Of a stretch of 34,615 nt of DNA, positions 8,424-16,853 are shown piece by piece; position 1 is the first letter of the stretch; every line of letters begins with the position of its first letter. The notes under the pieces were generated by a model. That model searched no databases, had not been told where the DNA came from, and saw nothing but the letters and a program-made list of their open reading frames with translations. The position numbers and the translations under genes are program-made. The DNA comes from Terriglobia bacterium (GTDB lineage: Bacteria > Acidobacteriota > Vicinamibacteria > Vicinamibacterales > CAVVIG01), in contig JAIQFX010000075.1 in assembly GCA_020073005.1 (NCBI GenBank), forward strand, positions 1-34,615, in the 5' to 3' direction.

Positions 8424-9334
8424 CAGACCGTTCCCGCCCGCGGCGTCTTCCAGCCTTTGATCGCCGACAGCGCGCCGAGGTACTGGCCGAGCGGCCACGC
8501 AAACGCCAGGGCAACGGCGCGTCCGTTCCGCTCGAGGCGCAGGTGCGTCGCGAGCGACGAGACGATCGCGCGGGCCAGCAGCGGCAGCGTCGGAATCGTC
8601 CGCAGCCGGAACAGTTCGTACAAGCGCCTGTGCAGCACGCGGGTCCGCGCGTATTCGTACCGGGCCGGGCGATCGTGCGAGTGAATGACGGCGGCCGAAG
8701 GCACATAGGCCAGCCGATACCCGGCGAGAAGGACCGCCTTCGCCCACTCGAGATCTTCCGCGATGGGCGTGCTGGCGAACGGCTGCCGGCGCCACACCGA
8801 TTGTCTGATGCACGAGCAGACGTTGTCGAAGATGCATCGCTCGAACTGCGCGGCCGGTTCAAGGGCGTCGAATGCCGCGCGACTCTCGACCGCGTGTGTT
8901 CGAGGGATCTCGGACGAAGCCGCCCACCGCGCCAGGTACCAGCGGGTAATCGGGCTCGCGTCAGGGCGCGGCAGCTGTCGCGCAAACGTGCCGGCCACGC
9001 GATCGTCGCCGAAGAGCGGCGCCGTCAGCGCGGCGAGCCACGTATCCGACACGGGCAACGCGTCCTGAACCAACAGCACGACCAGCTCGCCTCGCGCCTG
9101 CTCGATGCCGAGATTGCGCGTCAGCCCGTGATCGAACGCATCCGCCGCGATCGTGATCAGGCGGTCGACGCGGCCGCGCAGCAGCTCGGCCGTGCCGTCG
9201 GTCGACCCGGAATCGACCGCGACAATCTCGAGGCGAAACTCCACGCGCTGACGCGCGATCGCGTCGAGCAGCGCCGGGAGCGTCGCTGCCCCATTGCGCG
9301 TCGGGATGACGATCGAGACAGCCGGATCGCTCAC
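8423..9334 (-). CDS. GT2-family glycosyltransferase
   Basis: About 303 aa. The N-terminus SIVIPTRNGAATLPALLDAI with AVDSGSTDGT is the nucleotide-sugar-binding core of GT-A enzymes; LVQDALP occupies the DXD region, and IAEDLEWAKAVLLAGYRLAY is the ED-containing acceptor/catalytic region. The C-terminal part is weakly hydrophobic and may associate with the membrane. I choose GTG 9334 because its GTGA overlaps the stop of the GT4 gene upstream by four bases and because it lies directly before the conserved first strand; sequence further upstream in this frame is a shadow of that GT4 gene. It probably builds the same glycan as its two glycosyltransferase neighbours. Sequence features (ED before the Trp-Ala helix) recall rhamnosyl-type GT2 proteins, but specificity is not shown. 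Confidence 0.88.
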   Translation of the reverse strand: MSDPAVSIVIPTRNGAATLPALLDAIARQRVEFRLEIVAVDSGSTDGTAELLRGRVDRLITIAADAFDHGLTRNLGIEQARGELVVLLVQDALPVSDTWLAALTAPLFGDDRVAGTFARQLPRPDASPITRWYLARWAASSEIPRTHAVESRAAFDALEPAAQFERCIFDNVCSCIRQSVWRRQPFASTPIAEDLEWAKAVLLAGYRLAYVPSAAVIHSHDRPARYEYARTRVLHRRLYELFRLRTIPTLPLLARAIVSSLATHLRLERNGRAVALAFAWPLGQYLGALSAIKGWKTPRAGTV

Positions 9335-10722
9335 GCGACGCGTCCATCCCCGGCGCGGCGGTTGAGTACTTCGCCGTACACCGCCGTCCATTCGCGGGCA
9401 TCCTGCGCGATCGATTTCACCTGCGCAGGCGGCTGGCCGAGCGCGGTCACGAGACTGCGATCGGCGATCAGGCGGCGCAACGCCGCTTCGAGCGCCGCGG
9501 GCGACGCCGCGTCGTAAAGCAGGCCGGTGCGGCCGTCGTCGATGAGCTCGGCAATGCCGCCGATGCGCGCGCCGACGATAGGCACGCCGGCCATCCGGGC
9601 TTCGTGAATCACGAGCGGCGAGTTCTCGAGCCACAACGACGGCACGACGAGCACGTCGATCTCCGCGTACACGTCTGCGACGCGCGCGCGATCGAACGCG
9701 CCCATGAACGTGACCGGCAGCCCGGCGGCGCGCGCACGAAGGTCCCCCGTGTACTCGCGGAACACGTCGGGATTGCCGAAGATTCTGACCTCGTAGTCCG
9801 CGGCGGGAAGCCCGCGGACCGCGTCGAGGAGGACGTGCACGCCCTTGTGCCACACGAGCGTGCCGACGTAGCCGATGCGCAGCGGCCGTCGACCGTCGCG
9901 ACTGCCGTTGCCGGGACTGCGAAGCAACGGCACGAAGCCGTAATCGGAGATGCGAATGCGCGAGGCCGGCACGCCCAGCTGCTGAAACTCCGCCGCGATG
10001 GCCCGCGACGGCGCGACGAACAGATCGACCTCGTCGAACACGCGCCGCGCGGCGGCCAGCCGGTCGTCGACGTCGCGCGCGGTCACGGTGAGAGGCGTCG
10101 CACGGCGCGCCGCGCGCGACAGACGCCCGGCCAGTTCAGGAAGCCGGCGCGACAGCGCGAGCGCCGCGCGCCGCATCAGACCGGGCGCGCGCGTGAACGC
10201 GGCCAGCCGGCCGAACGAGATCTGCGTGTACGCGGGCGATTCGGGAAAACACCGGGCGCATCGCTCCGTGTCGATGACGTGACACACGTGCTGCTCCGCG
10301 CGATGGATTCGCTGACCGCCCGACGGACACACGAGCGCGTAATCGTGCAGCGTGGCCACGACGGGCACGCCGCGCGCGCGCGCCATCGACGGGAGGTCGA
10401 ACGAAAGGTTGAGCAGGTTGTGGACGTGGACGATGTCCGGCTGCACCGCGCGCAGCACGTCGGCAATCCGTTCCCCGACCAGCGGCGGGCGGTACGTCTC
10501 CTCGAACGACGCGCACACCCAGTTGTTCACGATCTCGACGACGGGAAGGCCCTGGTGGACGCGCCACGTGACGTGACCGTGCCGTCGCGAGGGATCGTAC
10601 TCGGCGCAGAGCACGGTGACGCCGTGCTCGGCCGTCAGCGCGCGGCACAGATCGAGCGCGTAGATCTCGGATCCCGCCTGATGGCGCGGCAGGAAGTCAT
10701 GAATGGCGTGAAGGATCCGCAC
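9331..10722 (-). CDS. GT4-family glycosyltransferase
   Basis: A 463-aa GT-B enzyme. It starts with RILHAIHDFLPRHQAGSEIY, the GT4 acceptor loop, has DIVHVHNLL, a Cys cluster following LHDYALVCPSG (including CARC), RIGYVGTLVWHKGVHVLLDA in the donor domain and PSLWLENSPLVIHEARMAG as the Glu-containing donor motif. It is clearly a paralogue of the GT4 half of the fusion protein two genes downstream: both share the FEETYR segment, the Cys cluster and the same loop order, so a local duplication is likely. The start is GTG 10722, six bases after the stop of the sensor kinase gene. Probably cytoplasmic, adding a sugar to a lipid-linked or protein-linked glycan. Confidence 0.9.
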   Translation of the reverse strand: MRILHAIHDFLPRHQAGSEIYALDLCRALTAEHGVTVLCAEYDPSRRHGHVTWRVHQGLPVVEIVNNWVCASFEETYRPPLVGERIADVLRAVQPDIVHVHNLLNLSFDLPSMARARGVPVVATLHDYALVCPSGGQRIHRAEQHVCHVIDTERCARCFPESPAYTQISFGRLAAFTRAPGLMRRAALALSRRLPELAGRLSRAARRATPLTVTARDVDDRLAAARRVFDEVDLFVAPSRAIAAEFQQLGVPASRIRISDYGFVPLLRSPGNGSRDGRRPLRIGYVGTLVWHKGVHVLLDAVRGLPAADYEVRIFGNPDVFREYTGDLRARAAGLPVTFMGAFDRARVADVYAEIDVLVVPSLWLENSPLVIHEARMAGVPIVGARIGGIAELIDDGRTGLLYDAASPAALEAALRRLIADRSLVTALGQPPAQVKSIAQDAREWTAVYGEVLNRRAGDGRVA

Positions 10723-10728
10723 GGCCGG

Positions 10729-11997
10729 TTACTCGGCGAGCGGCAAGGTGACCTGCAGGCTCGCTCCGCCGAGGGCCGCCGCCGACGCGGTGACGCGGCC
10801 GTTGTGGAACACGATGATCTTCTGCACGAGCGCCAGCCCCAGGCCCGTCCCGTTCCGCTTCGACGTGAAGAACGGCTGGAAGACGCGGTCACGATCGGAC
10901 GGCGCGATGCCCGGCCCGTTGTCGTCGACGCTGATGCGCGAGACGCGCAGCCGCGCGTCGACAGCGGACTGAATGACGATCCGCGGCGCGATGCCCTGCC
11001 CGGCGCAGGCCTCGAGCGCGTTCCGCAGCAGATTGCTGAACGCCTGCCGCAGCAGCACCTCGTCGCCGTCCACGACCGCGAATTCGCCCCGCACGTCGAC
11101 GCTGCCGCCGAGCCCGCGCGCGTCCGCGCGAACGTCGTCGGCGGCGCGCTCGCAGATCGCGCGCAGGTCGACCCGCGACAGCGTCAGGTGCGCGGGCCGG
11201 GCGAAGTTGAGGAAGTTGGTGACGACGTCGCCGAGCGACTCGGCTTCGGCGCGGATGCCTTCGACGTAGGGCCGGTACGCCTCCGGAAGCGCCTGCAGAT
11301 CGAACAGCTTGCTGTAGCCGTGAATCGTCGCCAGCCCGTTCCGGAATTCGTGGGCAATCCCGGCGGTGAGCTCGCCAACCGCCGCGAGGCTGTGCTTGAG
11401 ACGGACCTGTTCCTCGAGATCCTTGATCGCGGTGAGATCGGTGAAGAGGCAGATCGCGCCGTGGAGCTGGCCCGCGCCGTCGAAGAGCGGCGACACGGTG
11501 ACGCCGAGATGCGAGACGCCGCCGCGCCGCTCGGGCAGCGTGATCGATCGCCGGACAATCGGGGTGCGCGCGTTCAGGCACTCGTCGATGACGGCCCACA
11601 GCGTGATCGCGCCGAGGACGCGCCGGCATTCGTCGAGGGCGTCCTGATCCGGCAGATCGAACATGCGCCGGCCGGCGGGGTTCAGCACGCGCAGCTCGCC
11701 GTTGAGTCCCGCGACGATCACGCCGGCGGTCAGGCTCGCGATGATCTCGCCGCTCAGCCGCTCCGAGGCGTCGGCCCGCGCCGCCATCGCGCGTTCCTGC
11801 GCCTTGAGTTTCGCCACCGCGTCCTGCAGCGCCGCCGAGAGGAGCGCGGTCTCCATCCCGCCCTCGCCGCGCAGCGCGCGCCGCGTGTCGCGCGCGGCCG
11901 CGCCGATCCGCAGGAGCGCGAAGGTCAGCACGGCGACCAGGCAGCCGATGAGCGCGGTCAGACCGATCAGCACGTAGCCGCTCGGCGTGAGGTTCAT
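10729..11997 (-). CDS. PAS-containing sensor histidine kinase, PilS/NtrB-like (second PilS-type kinase)
   Basis: A 422-aa kinase with one N-terminal membrane helix (about 7-30), a short coiled linker, a PAS domain (about 80-192), a HisKA domain with phospho-acceptor His216 in GIAHEFRN, and a HATPase domain with NLLRNALEAC (N box), DNGPGIA (G1) and GTGLGLA (G2). This architecture matches NtrB-type kinases that pair with sigma-54 activators. No response regulator gene adjoins it. ATG 11997 overlaps the pilD stop by four bases (ATGA), so it is translated with the pilus genes. In Myxococcus xanthus a second PilS (PilS2), as I recall, follows pilD, so this may be its counterpart; here glycosyltransferases stand where the second regulator would be. 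Confidence 0.88.
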   Translation of the reverse strand: MNLTPSGYVLIGLTALIGCLVAVLTFALLRIGAAARDTRRALRGEGGMETALLSAALQDAVAKLKAQERAMAARADASERLSGEIIASLTAGVIVAGLNGELRVLNPAGRRMFDLPDQDALDECRRVLGAITLWAVIDECLNARTPIVRRSITLPERRGGVSHLGVTVSPLFDGAGQLHGAICLFTDLTAIKDLEEQVRLKHSLAAVGELTAGIAHEFRNGLATIHGYSKLFDLQALPEAYRPYVEGIRAEAESLGDVVTNFLNFARPAHLTLSRVDLRAICERAADDVRADARGLGGSVDVRGEFAVVDGDEVLLRQAFSNLLRNALEACAGQGIAPRIVIQSAVDARLRVSRISVDDNGPGIAPSDRDRVFQPFFTSKRNGTGLGLALVQKIIVFHNGRVTASAAALGGASLQVTLPLAE

Positions 11998-12776
11998 TTC
12001 AGGAATTCCATGTACCAGTCGAGCACGGCCGGCCCGATCGTGGCCGCCGCCGCCGCGCCGAGCGCGAGAAACGTCCCGAACGGGAGCGCGTACTTCATGC
12101 CGCCGCGCCGGCTGGCGATCACGACGAGGCCGATGAGCGAGCCGCTCAGCGACGCCATCATCAGCGCGACCAGCGTGAGCTTCCACCCCACGAACGCGCC
12201 GATCATCGCGAGCATCTTCACGTCGCCCATGCCGAGGCCTTCCTCGTGGCGCACGCGGTAGTACGCCTCGGCGACGAGGTACAGCACGCCGCCGCCGGCC
12301 GCGATGCCGATCAGCGACGCGATCCACCCCGGCTCCGTGAAAACGCTGAAGACGAATCCGACGACGATGCCCGGCAGCGTGATCGGGTTGGGCAGCAATT
12401 GATGCTCCAGATCGATCGCGAACAAGACGATGAGCGCGCAGCCGAAGACGACGCGCGACGCGAACAGCGGCGTGGGACCGTACGCCCACCACGCGAGCGC
12501 GAACATCGCCGACGTCAACGCTTCGACGATCGGATACTGCACGCCGATCCACACGTGGCACGTGCGGCAGCGCCCGCGGAGCGCGAGATAGCTGAGCACG
12601 GGAACGTTCTCGTACCACGAGAGCTCGCGGCGGCACTGCGGGCACGCCGAGGCCGGCCACACGACCGACTTGCCCAGCGGCAGACGATAGATGCAGACGT
12701 TCAGGAAACTGCCGACGATCGCGCCGAACGCCGCCACGGCGGCGAGCACGAACGCGGGAGGCAGCTCGTCGATCAT
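11994..12776 (-). CDS. pilD: Type IV prepilin leader peptidase / N-methyltransferase
   Basis: A 260-aa polytopic inner-membrane aspartic protease of the A24 family that cleaves the short positively charged leader of prepilins and methylates the new N-terminal residue. Seen in the sequence: an N-terminal membrane helix with GSFLNVCIYRLP; two CXXC pairs (Cys45/Cys48 and Cys70/Cys73) of the methyltransferase zinc site; the aspartate motifs IDLEHQLLPN and GMGDVKM, with the second as the GXGD catalytic motif; and about seven to eight hydrophobic segments. It should process the PilA encoded upstream in this locus. ATG 12776 overlaps the TPR-protein stop by four bases, indicating coupled translation. 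Confidence 0.96.
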   Translation of the reverse strand: MIDELPPAFVLAAVAAFGAIVGSFLNVCIYRLPLGKSVVWPASACPQCRRELSWYENVPVLSYLALRGRCRTCHVWIGVQYPIVEALTSAMFALAWWAYGPTPLFASRVVFGCALIVLFAIDLEHQLLPNPITLPGIVVGFVFSVFTEPGWIASLIGIAAGGGVLYLVAEAYYRVRHEEGLGMGDVKMLAMIGAFVGWKLTLVALMMASLSGSLIGLVVIASRRGGMKYALPFGTFLALGAAAAATIGPAVLDWYMEFLK

Positions 12777-13735
12777 GACGGAGGCCGGCTGTCCGCGCGC
12801 CGTGGCTCCTGGGGCAGCGGCCACAAGCGCGACGATGGGTCGACGGTCACACGCCCGCCGTCCAGCGCGTAGGGCGTGCCGGTCGGATCAACCGGCATGC
12901 CTGGAAACACGCGGGCGCGAACGAGCGTGGACCAATTCGTCGCGGGCGCGCCCGCGCGGCGCGCGTACTTGTCGATCTCCGCCTGCAGCTGATCGATTTG
13001 ATCGAGCGCCTGCAGCTGCAGCAGGCGCCGCTCGGCGTCCAGGCGCAGCCAGTCGTTCTCCGACGACTGCCGAATCGCCTCCCACATCGTGCGTGACGAC
13101 TGTCGATCGCCGCCCTGCGCCAGCGTCGTCGCGGCCAGCGACCGCAGCCACCAGGGCGCGCCGGGCATCTCGCCCGCCTTCCGGAACCATTCGGCGGCCG
13201 CGCGATAGTCGTGGTCGTACCAGTAATGCACGAACCCGATGTCCTCCATGTATTCCCATTTATCGGGCCGTTCGCGCAGTCCCTTTTCCAGAAGCTTCAC
13301 GGCCAGATCGGGCCGCCCGGGGCCGGAGGGATAGGGTTCCGCCAGGAACACGGCGCCAAAGCGATACGCGATGTTGAAGCGCGGATCGAGCGACGTGGTC
13401 AGGTCGAGCATCGGATACAGCATCGAGTACGCGTCGGAGGTCGGGGCGGCAATCATCGGCGGCGGATCGGGCACGCGCGCCTGCGACGCGAGCCGGCGCT
13501 TGCCGTCACCGTAGTACTGGATCGCGCGAATCCAGTACAGATCGGCGGCCAGCGCGTTGTACGCGACGGTGAGCCGCCGCATCATCGGCCCCGACTGAAT
13601 GTAGAGCGTGTCCTCGTCGAGCTCGCGCGGCGGGTAGAACCGGTCGCGCACGGCCTGCAGCTCGATCGACGCGCCGACCATCATGACGGCGAAGACGGCG
13701 GCCGCGACGATCGCGCTCGCGGATCGGGCGCGCAT
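12773..13735 (-). CDS. Membrane-anchored TPR-like protein in pilus locus (positional PilG counterpart)
   Basis: A 320-aa protein with one N-terminal signal-anchor helix (about 8-27) and a largely helical periplasmic body. Segments such as YNALAADLYWIRAIQYYGD, LLEKGLRERPDKWEYMEDIG and YDHDYRAAAEWFRKAGEMPG read as TPR-type helix pairs, although only weakly. The C-terminus is polar and Pro-rich. It lies between an ABC permease and pilD with one- and four-base overlaps, so all are likely one operon. In Myxococcus the accessory gene pilG accompanies the ABC genes pilH and pilI; this protein occupies a comparable place, but I cannot show homology to PilG by eye. It may help assemble the pilus or deliver the transporter substrate. 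Confidence 0.75.
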   Translation of the reverse strand: MRARSASAIVAAAVFAVMMVGASIELQAVRDRFYPPRELDEDTLYIQSGPMMRRLTVAYNALAADLYWIRAIQYYGDGKRRLASQARVPDPPPMIAAPTSDAYSMLYPMLDLTTSLDPRFNIAYRFGAVFLAEPYPSGPGRPDLAVKLLEKGLRERPDKWEYMEDIGFVHYWYDHDYRAAAEWFRKAGEMPGAPWWLRSLAATTLAQGGDRQSSRTMWEAIRQSSENDWLRLDAERRLLQLQALDQIDQLQAEIDKYARRAGAPATNWSTLVRARVFPGMPVDPTGTPYALDGGRVTVDPSSRLWPLPQEPRRADSRPPS

Positions 13736-14541
13736 CACTTGAAGTCCCGGCGCGAAAAGATCAGGACGGAGATCGCGAGGAGCATCGCGACGTAGACCGC
13801 CGCATACAGCGACGCGAGGCCCATGTAGCCGAACGAGACCGGCAGTCCGTGGACGACGTCGGCGCGCACGTCGAACTGCGCCAGGTTCGGCAGCGCCCAC
13901 GAGAGGCCCCGCGCGAGCCGCGCCGCCGCGGGCGAGTCGACGAGGTCCGCGAAGTTGCGGAGGTCGTTCGTGAAGTGGCCGACGATGTACAGGCCGAAGG
14001 TCATCGCGGCCGAGAGCATCGGCGTCGAGAACGTCGAGAAGAGCAACGCGATCGCGGTGACGATGGTCAGCTCGGCCAGCAGCAGCGCCGTGGCCTTGAG
14101 CAGCGCGGGGTCGAGCGCCGGCGCGTCCCAGATGCGCGCGGCCGCCGGCGGCACGCCCCAGGACATGTACGCCAGCACGACGTACAGCGCCGCGGCCATG
14201 ATGCTGACGTTGACGATGAGCGTCAGCACGAGGCCGCAGTACTTGCCGATCAGGAGCTGATAGCGATGGATCGGTTTCGCGAGCAGCGAGTAGACGCTAC
14301 GCCGCTCGACCTCCTTCGACACGAGACCAATGCCGATGAACACGGCGATGAACACACCGAAGATCGACGTGGCGGCGAGTCCGAGATCCTTGATGATCTT
14401 GACGTCCTGCCCCGCCGTCAGCTGACCGATCAGGTACGACGCGCCAATCAGCAGAATGGCGAAGAAGACCAGGTTGTAGAGCACCTTGTCGCGCACGGAT
14501 TCGCGGAAGACGTTGATCGCGATCCAGGCCGTCGCCTTCAC
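13735..14541 (-). CDS. ABC transporter permease in pilus locus (PilI-like)
   Basis: A 268-aa ABC-2 type permease with six hydrophobic segments and a long loop. It begins KATAWIAINVFRESVRDKVLYN, the amphipathic N-terminus typical of NosY/ABC-2 permeases, and includes SKEVERRSVYSLLAKPIHRY, a conserved coupling segment that contacts the ATPase. GTG 14541 overlaps the ATPase stop by four bases (GTGA), and the stop shares one base with the TPR gene, so it is coupled to both. In Myxococcus the ABC transporter PilGHI is required for type IV pilus assembly by an unclear route, and the gene order here suggests the same role. Substrate unknown. Confidence 0.82.
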   Translation of the reverse strand: MKATAWIAINVFRESVRDKVLYNLVFFAILLIGASYLIGQLTAGQDVKIIKDLGLAATSIFGVFIAVFIGIGLVSKEVERRSVYSLLAKPIHRYQLLIGKYCGLVLTLIVNVSIMAAALYVVLAYMSWGVPPAAARIWDAPALDPALLKATALLLAELTIVTAIALLFSTFSTPMLSAAMTFGLYIVGHFTNDLRNFADLVDSPAAARLARGLSWALPNLAQFDVRADVVHGLPVSFGYMGLASLYAAVYVAMLLAISVLIFSRRDFK

Positions 14542-15518
14542 GGCCGCCTCCCGTGAGGCGGCTCGACGTCGCGCGGCGCGCCGGCCGCCGCCGGGGTCGT
14601 CACGTGCTCGACGAAGAACTCTTCGAGCGTCTGCCGGATCGGGTTCAACGACACGAGGTGCGCGCCGCCGGCGGTCAGCTCGCCCACCAGCCGCTCGGGC
14701 GGAGAATCCGGCGGCAGGTCGAGCATGTAGTGGCCGTCGCTCAGCCGCACCGCGCGGCGCACGCGAGTACCCAGCGCGGCGACCGTCTCGTCGCGGACGC
14801 CGGCGACCACGAGGTCCCAGCCGCGCGCGCGGAACGGCAGCATGTCCGTCAGCCGGCCCATCGCCGCGAGGCGGCCGCGCGCGAGGATCGCCACGCGATC
14901 GCACAGCGCCTCGGCGTCGCTCAGCACGTGCGAGCTGAAGAACACGGTGCAGCCGCGATCGCGCAGCCGCAGAATCAGCGAGCGGACGTCACGCCGGCCG
15001 AGCGGATCGAGTCCGGACATCGGCTCGTCGAAGATCACCAGCTCGGGCTCGTTGAGGATCGCCTGCGCGATGCCGACACGCTGCAGCATGCCTTTCGAGA
15101 ACTTGCGCAGCTGCATCCGGCGCTCCGCGCCGATGCCGACCTCGTCGAGCAGGCGCGCGGCGCGCGCGCGGCGCTCGGCGCCCGCGTAGCCGAAGAGACC
15201 GGCGAAGTACGTCAGCAACTCTTCGGCCGTGAGGTAGTCGTAGAAGTACGGATGTTCCGGCAGGTAGCCGATGCGGCGCTTGACCGACAGATCGCCAAGC
15301 GGCCGGCCGAAGATTTCCGCGCGCCCCGAGGTGGGAAACACGAGCTGCATCAGCAGCTTCAGCGTCGTCGTCTTGCCCGCGCCGTTCGGACCGAGGAACC
15401 CGAAGACTTCGCCTGGGGCGATCTCGAGCGTCAGGCCATCGAGGGCGCGATACGGGCGCTTCCGCCAGAACCCGATCGCGTAGTCCTTGGTGAGCTCAAA
15501 CGTCGCGAGCGCTGGCAC
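14538..15518 (-). CDS. ABC transporter ATP-binding protein in pilus locus (PilH-like)
   Basis: A 326-aa ATPase of the CcmA/NatA type: Walker A GPNGAGKT (43-50), the signature as FSKGM, Walker B LVIFDEPMSGLD and an H-loop within FFSSHVLSD. About 80 residues beyond the ATPase core form a C-terminal regulatory domain seen in this branch. It would power the permease encoded next. The start is GTG 15518, nine bases after the VKOR-DsbA stop. Its place in the order pilBTCSRA-(VKOR)-H-I-(TPR)-D agrees with Myxococcus pilH, although many acidobacterial ABC operons have similar ATPases, so the pilus role is inferred from context. Confidence 0.88.
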   Translation of the reverse strand: MPALATFELTKDYAIGFWRKRPYRALDGLTLEIAPGEVFGFLGPNGAGKTTTLKLLMQLVFPTSGRAEIFGRPLGDLSVKRRIGYLPEHPYFYDYLTAEELLTYFAGLFGYAGAERRARAARLLDEVGIGAERRMQLRKFSKGMLQRVGIAQAILNEPELVIFDEPMSGLDPLGRRDVRSLILRLRDRGCTVFFSSHVLSDAEALCDRVAILARGRLAAMGRLTDMLPFRARGWDLVVAGVRDETVAALGTRVRRAVRLSDGHYMLDLPPDSPPERLVGELTAGGAHLVSLNPIRQTLEEFFVEHVTTPAAAGAPRDVEPPHGRRP

Positions 15519-15527
15519 GCTGGGCGG

Positions 15528-16739
15528 TTACTTCGACACGGCGTGTTGTAGTTCGTAGGCGATGGCCTGATCGAAATACTGCGGCGGCAGCGCGCCTTCG
15601 ATCTTCACGCCGTTGATAAAGAAGGTCGGCGTCGACTTGATGCCCAGTTGGCGTCCGAGCGCGATGTCGCTCTTGACCGACGCGATCGTCGCCGGGTACT
15701 TGGCGTCGAAGTCGGCGATCTGTCCGAGATCGTGCGCCGCCTGACGGACGCCGGGCGGCGTCATCGTCGGTTGGTGCGTGTACAGCCACTCCTCCATCGC
15801 GTCGGTCTTGTTGTGCGCCTGGGCCAGCCGTACGGCGACTGCGGCGTCGCACGCCGCCGGGTGCAGCGTCTGCACCATGTTGTCGTTGCAATCCTTGTTC
15901 AGCGGATAGTCCTTGAGCACGAGCTTGACGGCGCCCGGGTGCTCCGCCTCGTACTTCGCGAAGATCGGCTTGTACTGGAGATACGACTGACCGCAGGCCG
16001 GACACTGAAAGTCGTTGAACTTGACGACGAGGACCTTGGCGCCGTCGGTGGGCACCACCAGCGGCACCCGGAGCTGCGAGGTGTACCACCGCTCGAACTC
16101 GGACACTTGCGCCTGCGTGGGCGCGGTCGCCGGCGTCGCTGCCGTGGCCGTCTCTCCGGAGGCCGGCGCGCCTTCGCGCGGGAAGAACGCGAGCGTGGAG
16201 CCCGCGCCGGCAAAGAGCAGCACGGCGACGATCAGCGCCAGCGGACTGGTCACGAGGACGCGAAAATCGCGGGCGGCACGGCGAGGCAATGTAGTCATGG
16301 GAAATGAGGTCGCCGCGCCCGACACCAGGAAGAGCCCGATCACTGCGGCATACGTGGTCAGGCACATCAGACAGACGGTTTTCAGCAGCACGAACGACGC
16401 GTACCCGAGATAGAGAATCACCGCCAGCGCCAGCGTGGATCCGGCAAACAGATACCCGGGGACGTTTTCCCGCACGGCGGGACGCGCCGTCAGGCCGCTG
16501 AGCGACAGCAGCGCCGCCACCCCGAACCACAGGGCGCCGAAGATCGCGACCGGAACGCCCCGCACCGTGCTGAAGCGGCTCATGTAGACCTGCGTGCAAC
16601 TGATCGCCGAGTTGACGTCGCAGAAGCTCAGGTACGTGGGGTCGTTCAGGATGTGGTAGTGCACGTAGGCGGCGGCCACGGACGCGCCCAGGCCGACCAG
16701 CGCACAGATGAAGGCGAAAAGCGCCGCGCGTTTGCTCAT
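15528..16739 (-). CDS. VKOR-thioredoxin (DsbA-like) fusion, disulfide bond formation
   Basis: A 403-aa inner-membrane thiol oxidase. Residues about 5-180 are a vitamin K epoxide reductase domain with four to five membrane helices, loop cysteines Cys40 and Cys48, and the quinone-proximal CLMC pair (Cys123/Cys126). A Thr/Ala/Pro-rich linker (about 186-212) leads to a periplasmic thioredoxin-fold domain with CPAC (Cys246/Cys249) and the cis-Pro region KSTPTFFING. The enzyme should oxidise cysteine pairs of secreted proteins and pass electrons to quinone, replacing DsbA plus DsbB. I start at ATG 16739; TTG 16781 would overlap the -35 hexamer of the promoter found here. It directly follows pilA, whose product has two cysteines, which makes the pilin a likely substrate. 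Confidence 0.93.
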   Translation of the reverse strand: MSKRAALFAFICALVGLGASVAAAYVHYHILNDPTYLSFCDVNSAISCTQVYMSRFSTVRGVPVAIFGALWFGVAALLSLSGLTARPAVRENVPGYLFAGSTLALAVILYLGYASFVLLKTVCLMCLTTYAAVIGLFLVSGAATSFPMTTLPRRAARDFRVLVTSPLALIVAVLLFAGAGSTLAFFPREGAPASGETATAATPATAPTQAQVSEFERWYTSQLRVPLVVPTDGAKVLVVKFNDFQCPACGQSYLQYKPIFAKYEAEHPGAVKLVLKDYPLNKDCNDNMVQTLHPAACDAAVAVRLAQAHNKTDAMEEWLYTHQPTMTPPGVRQAAHDLGQIADFDAKYPATIASVKSDIALGRQLGIKSTPTFFINGVKIEGALPPQYFDQAIAYELQHAVSK

Positions 16740-16752
16740 GGGAAACGTACTG

Positions 16753-16781
16753 GTTGTAGCCGAGGCGGCGTCCGGCGTCAA
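16753..16781 (-). promoter_or_regulatory. Sigma-70 type promoter for the VKOR-to-glycosyltransferase operon
   Basis: Minus strand: TTGACG (16781-16776), a 17-base spacer and TACAAC (16758-16753), matching the consensus at 5 of 6 and 4 of 6 positions. It sits directly downstream of the pilA terminator. Transcription would begin near 16746, leaving only about six bases before ATG 16739 and no Shine-Dalgarno, so the message may be almost leaderless. Confidence 0.7.
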
Positions 16782-16792
16782 GGCTGGAACAA

Positions 16793-16827
16793 GACAAAAG
16801 GGCGGAGGCCGTTACCGGCCCCCGCCC
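16793..16827 (-). terminator. Rho-independent terminator of pilA
   Basis: Minus-strand hairpin with 12-bp arms (16827-16816 and 16811-16800) containing one G-U pair, a four-base loop, and a following T-rich tail TTTTGTCTTG. It begins 27 bases after the pilA stop. It should isolate the abundant pilin message from the downstream operon. Confidence 0.9.
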
Positions 16828-16853
16828 CTTCCCCTGAACCGACGCCGTTTGAC

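Noticed and set aside
9604-12261. 885-codon plus-strand open frame across three genes
   Set aside because: It spans the GT4, kinase and pilD genes, which have clear domains on the minus strand; its own translation is Arg/Asp/His-rich and without motifs.
16300-16320. Short plus-strand frames inside the VKOR gene
   Set aside because: They are antisense to a strongly supported gene and lack any ribosome-binding site or motif.
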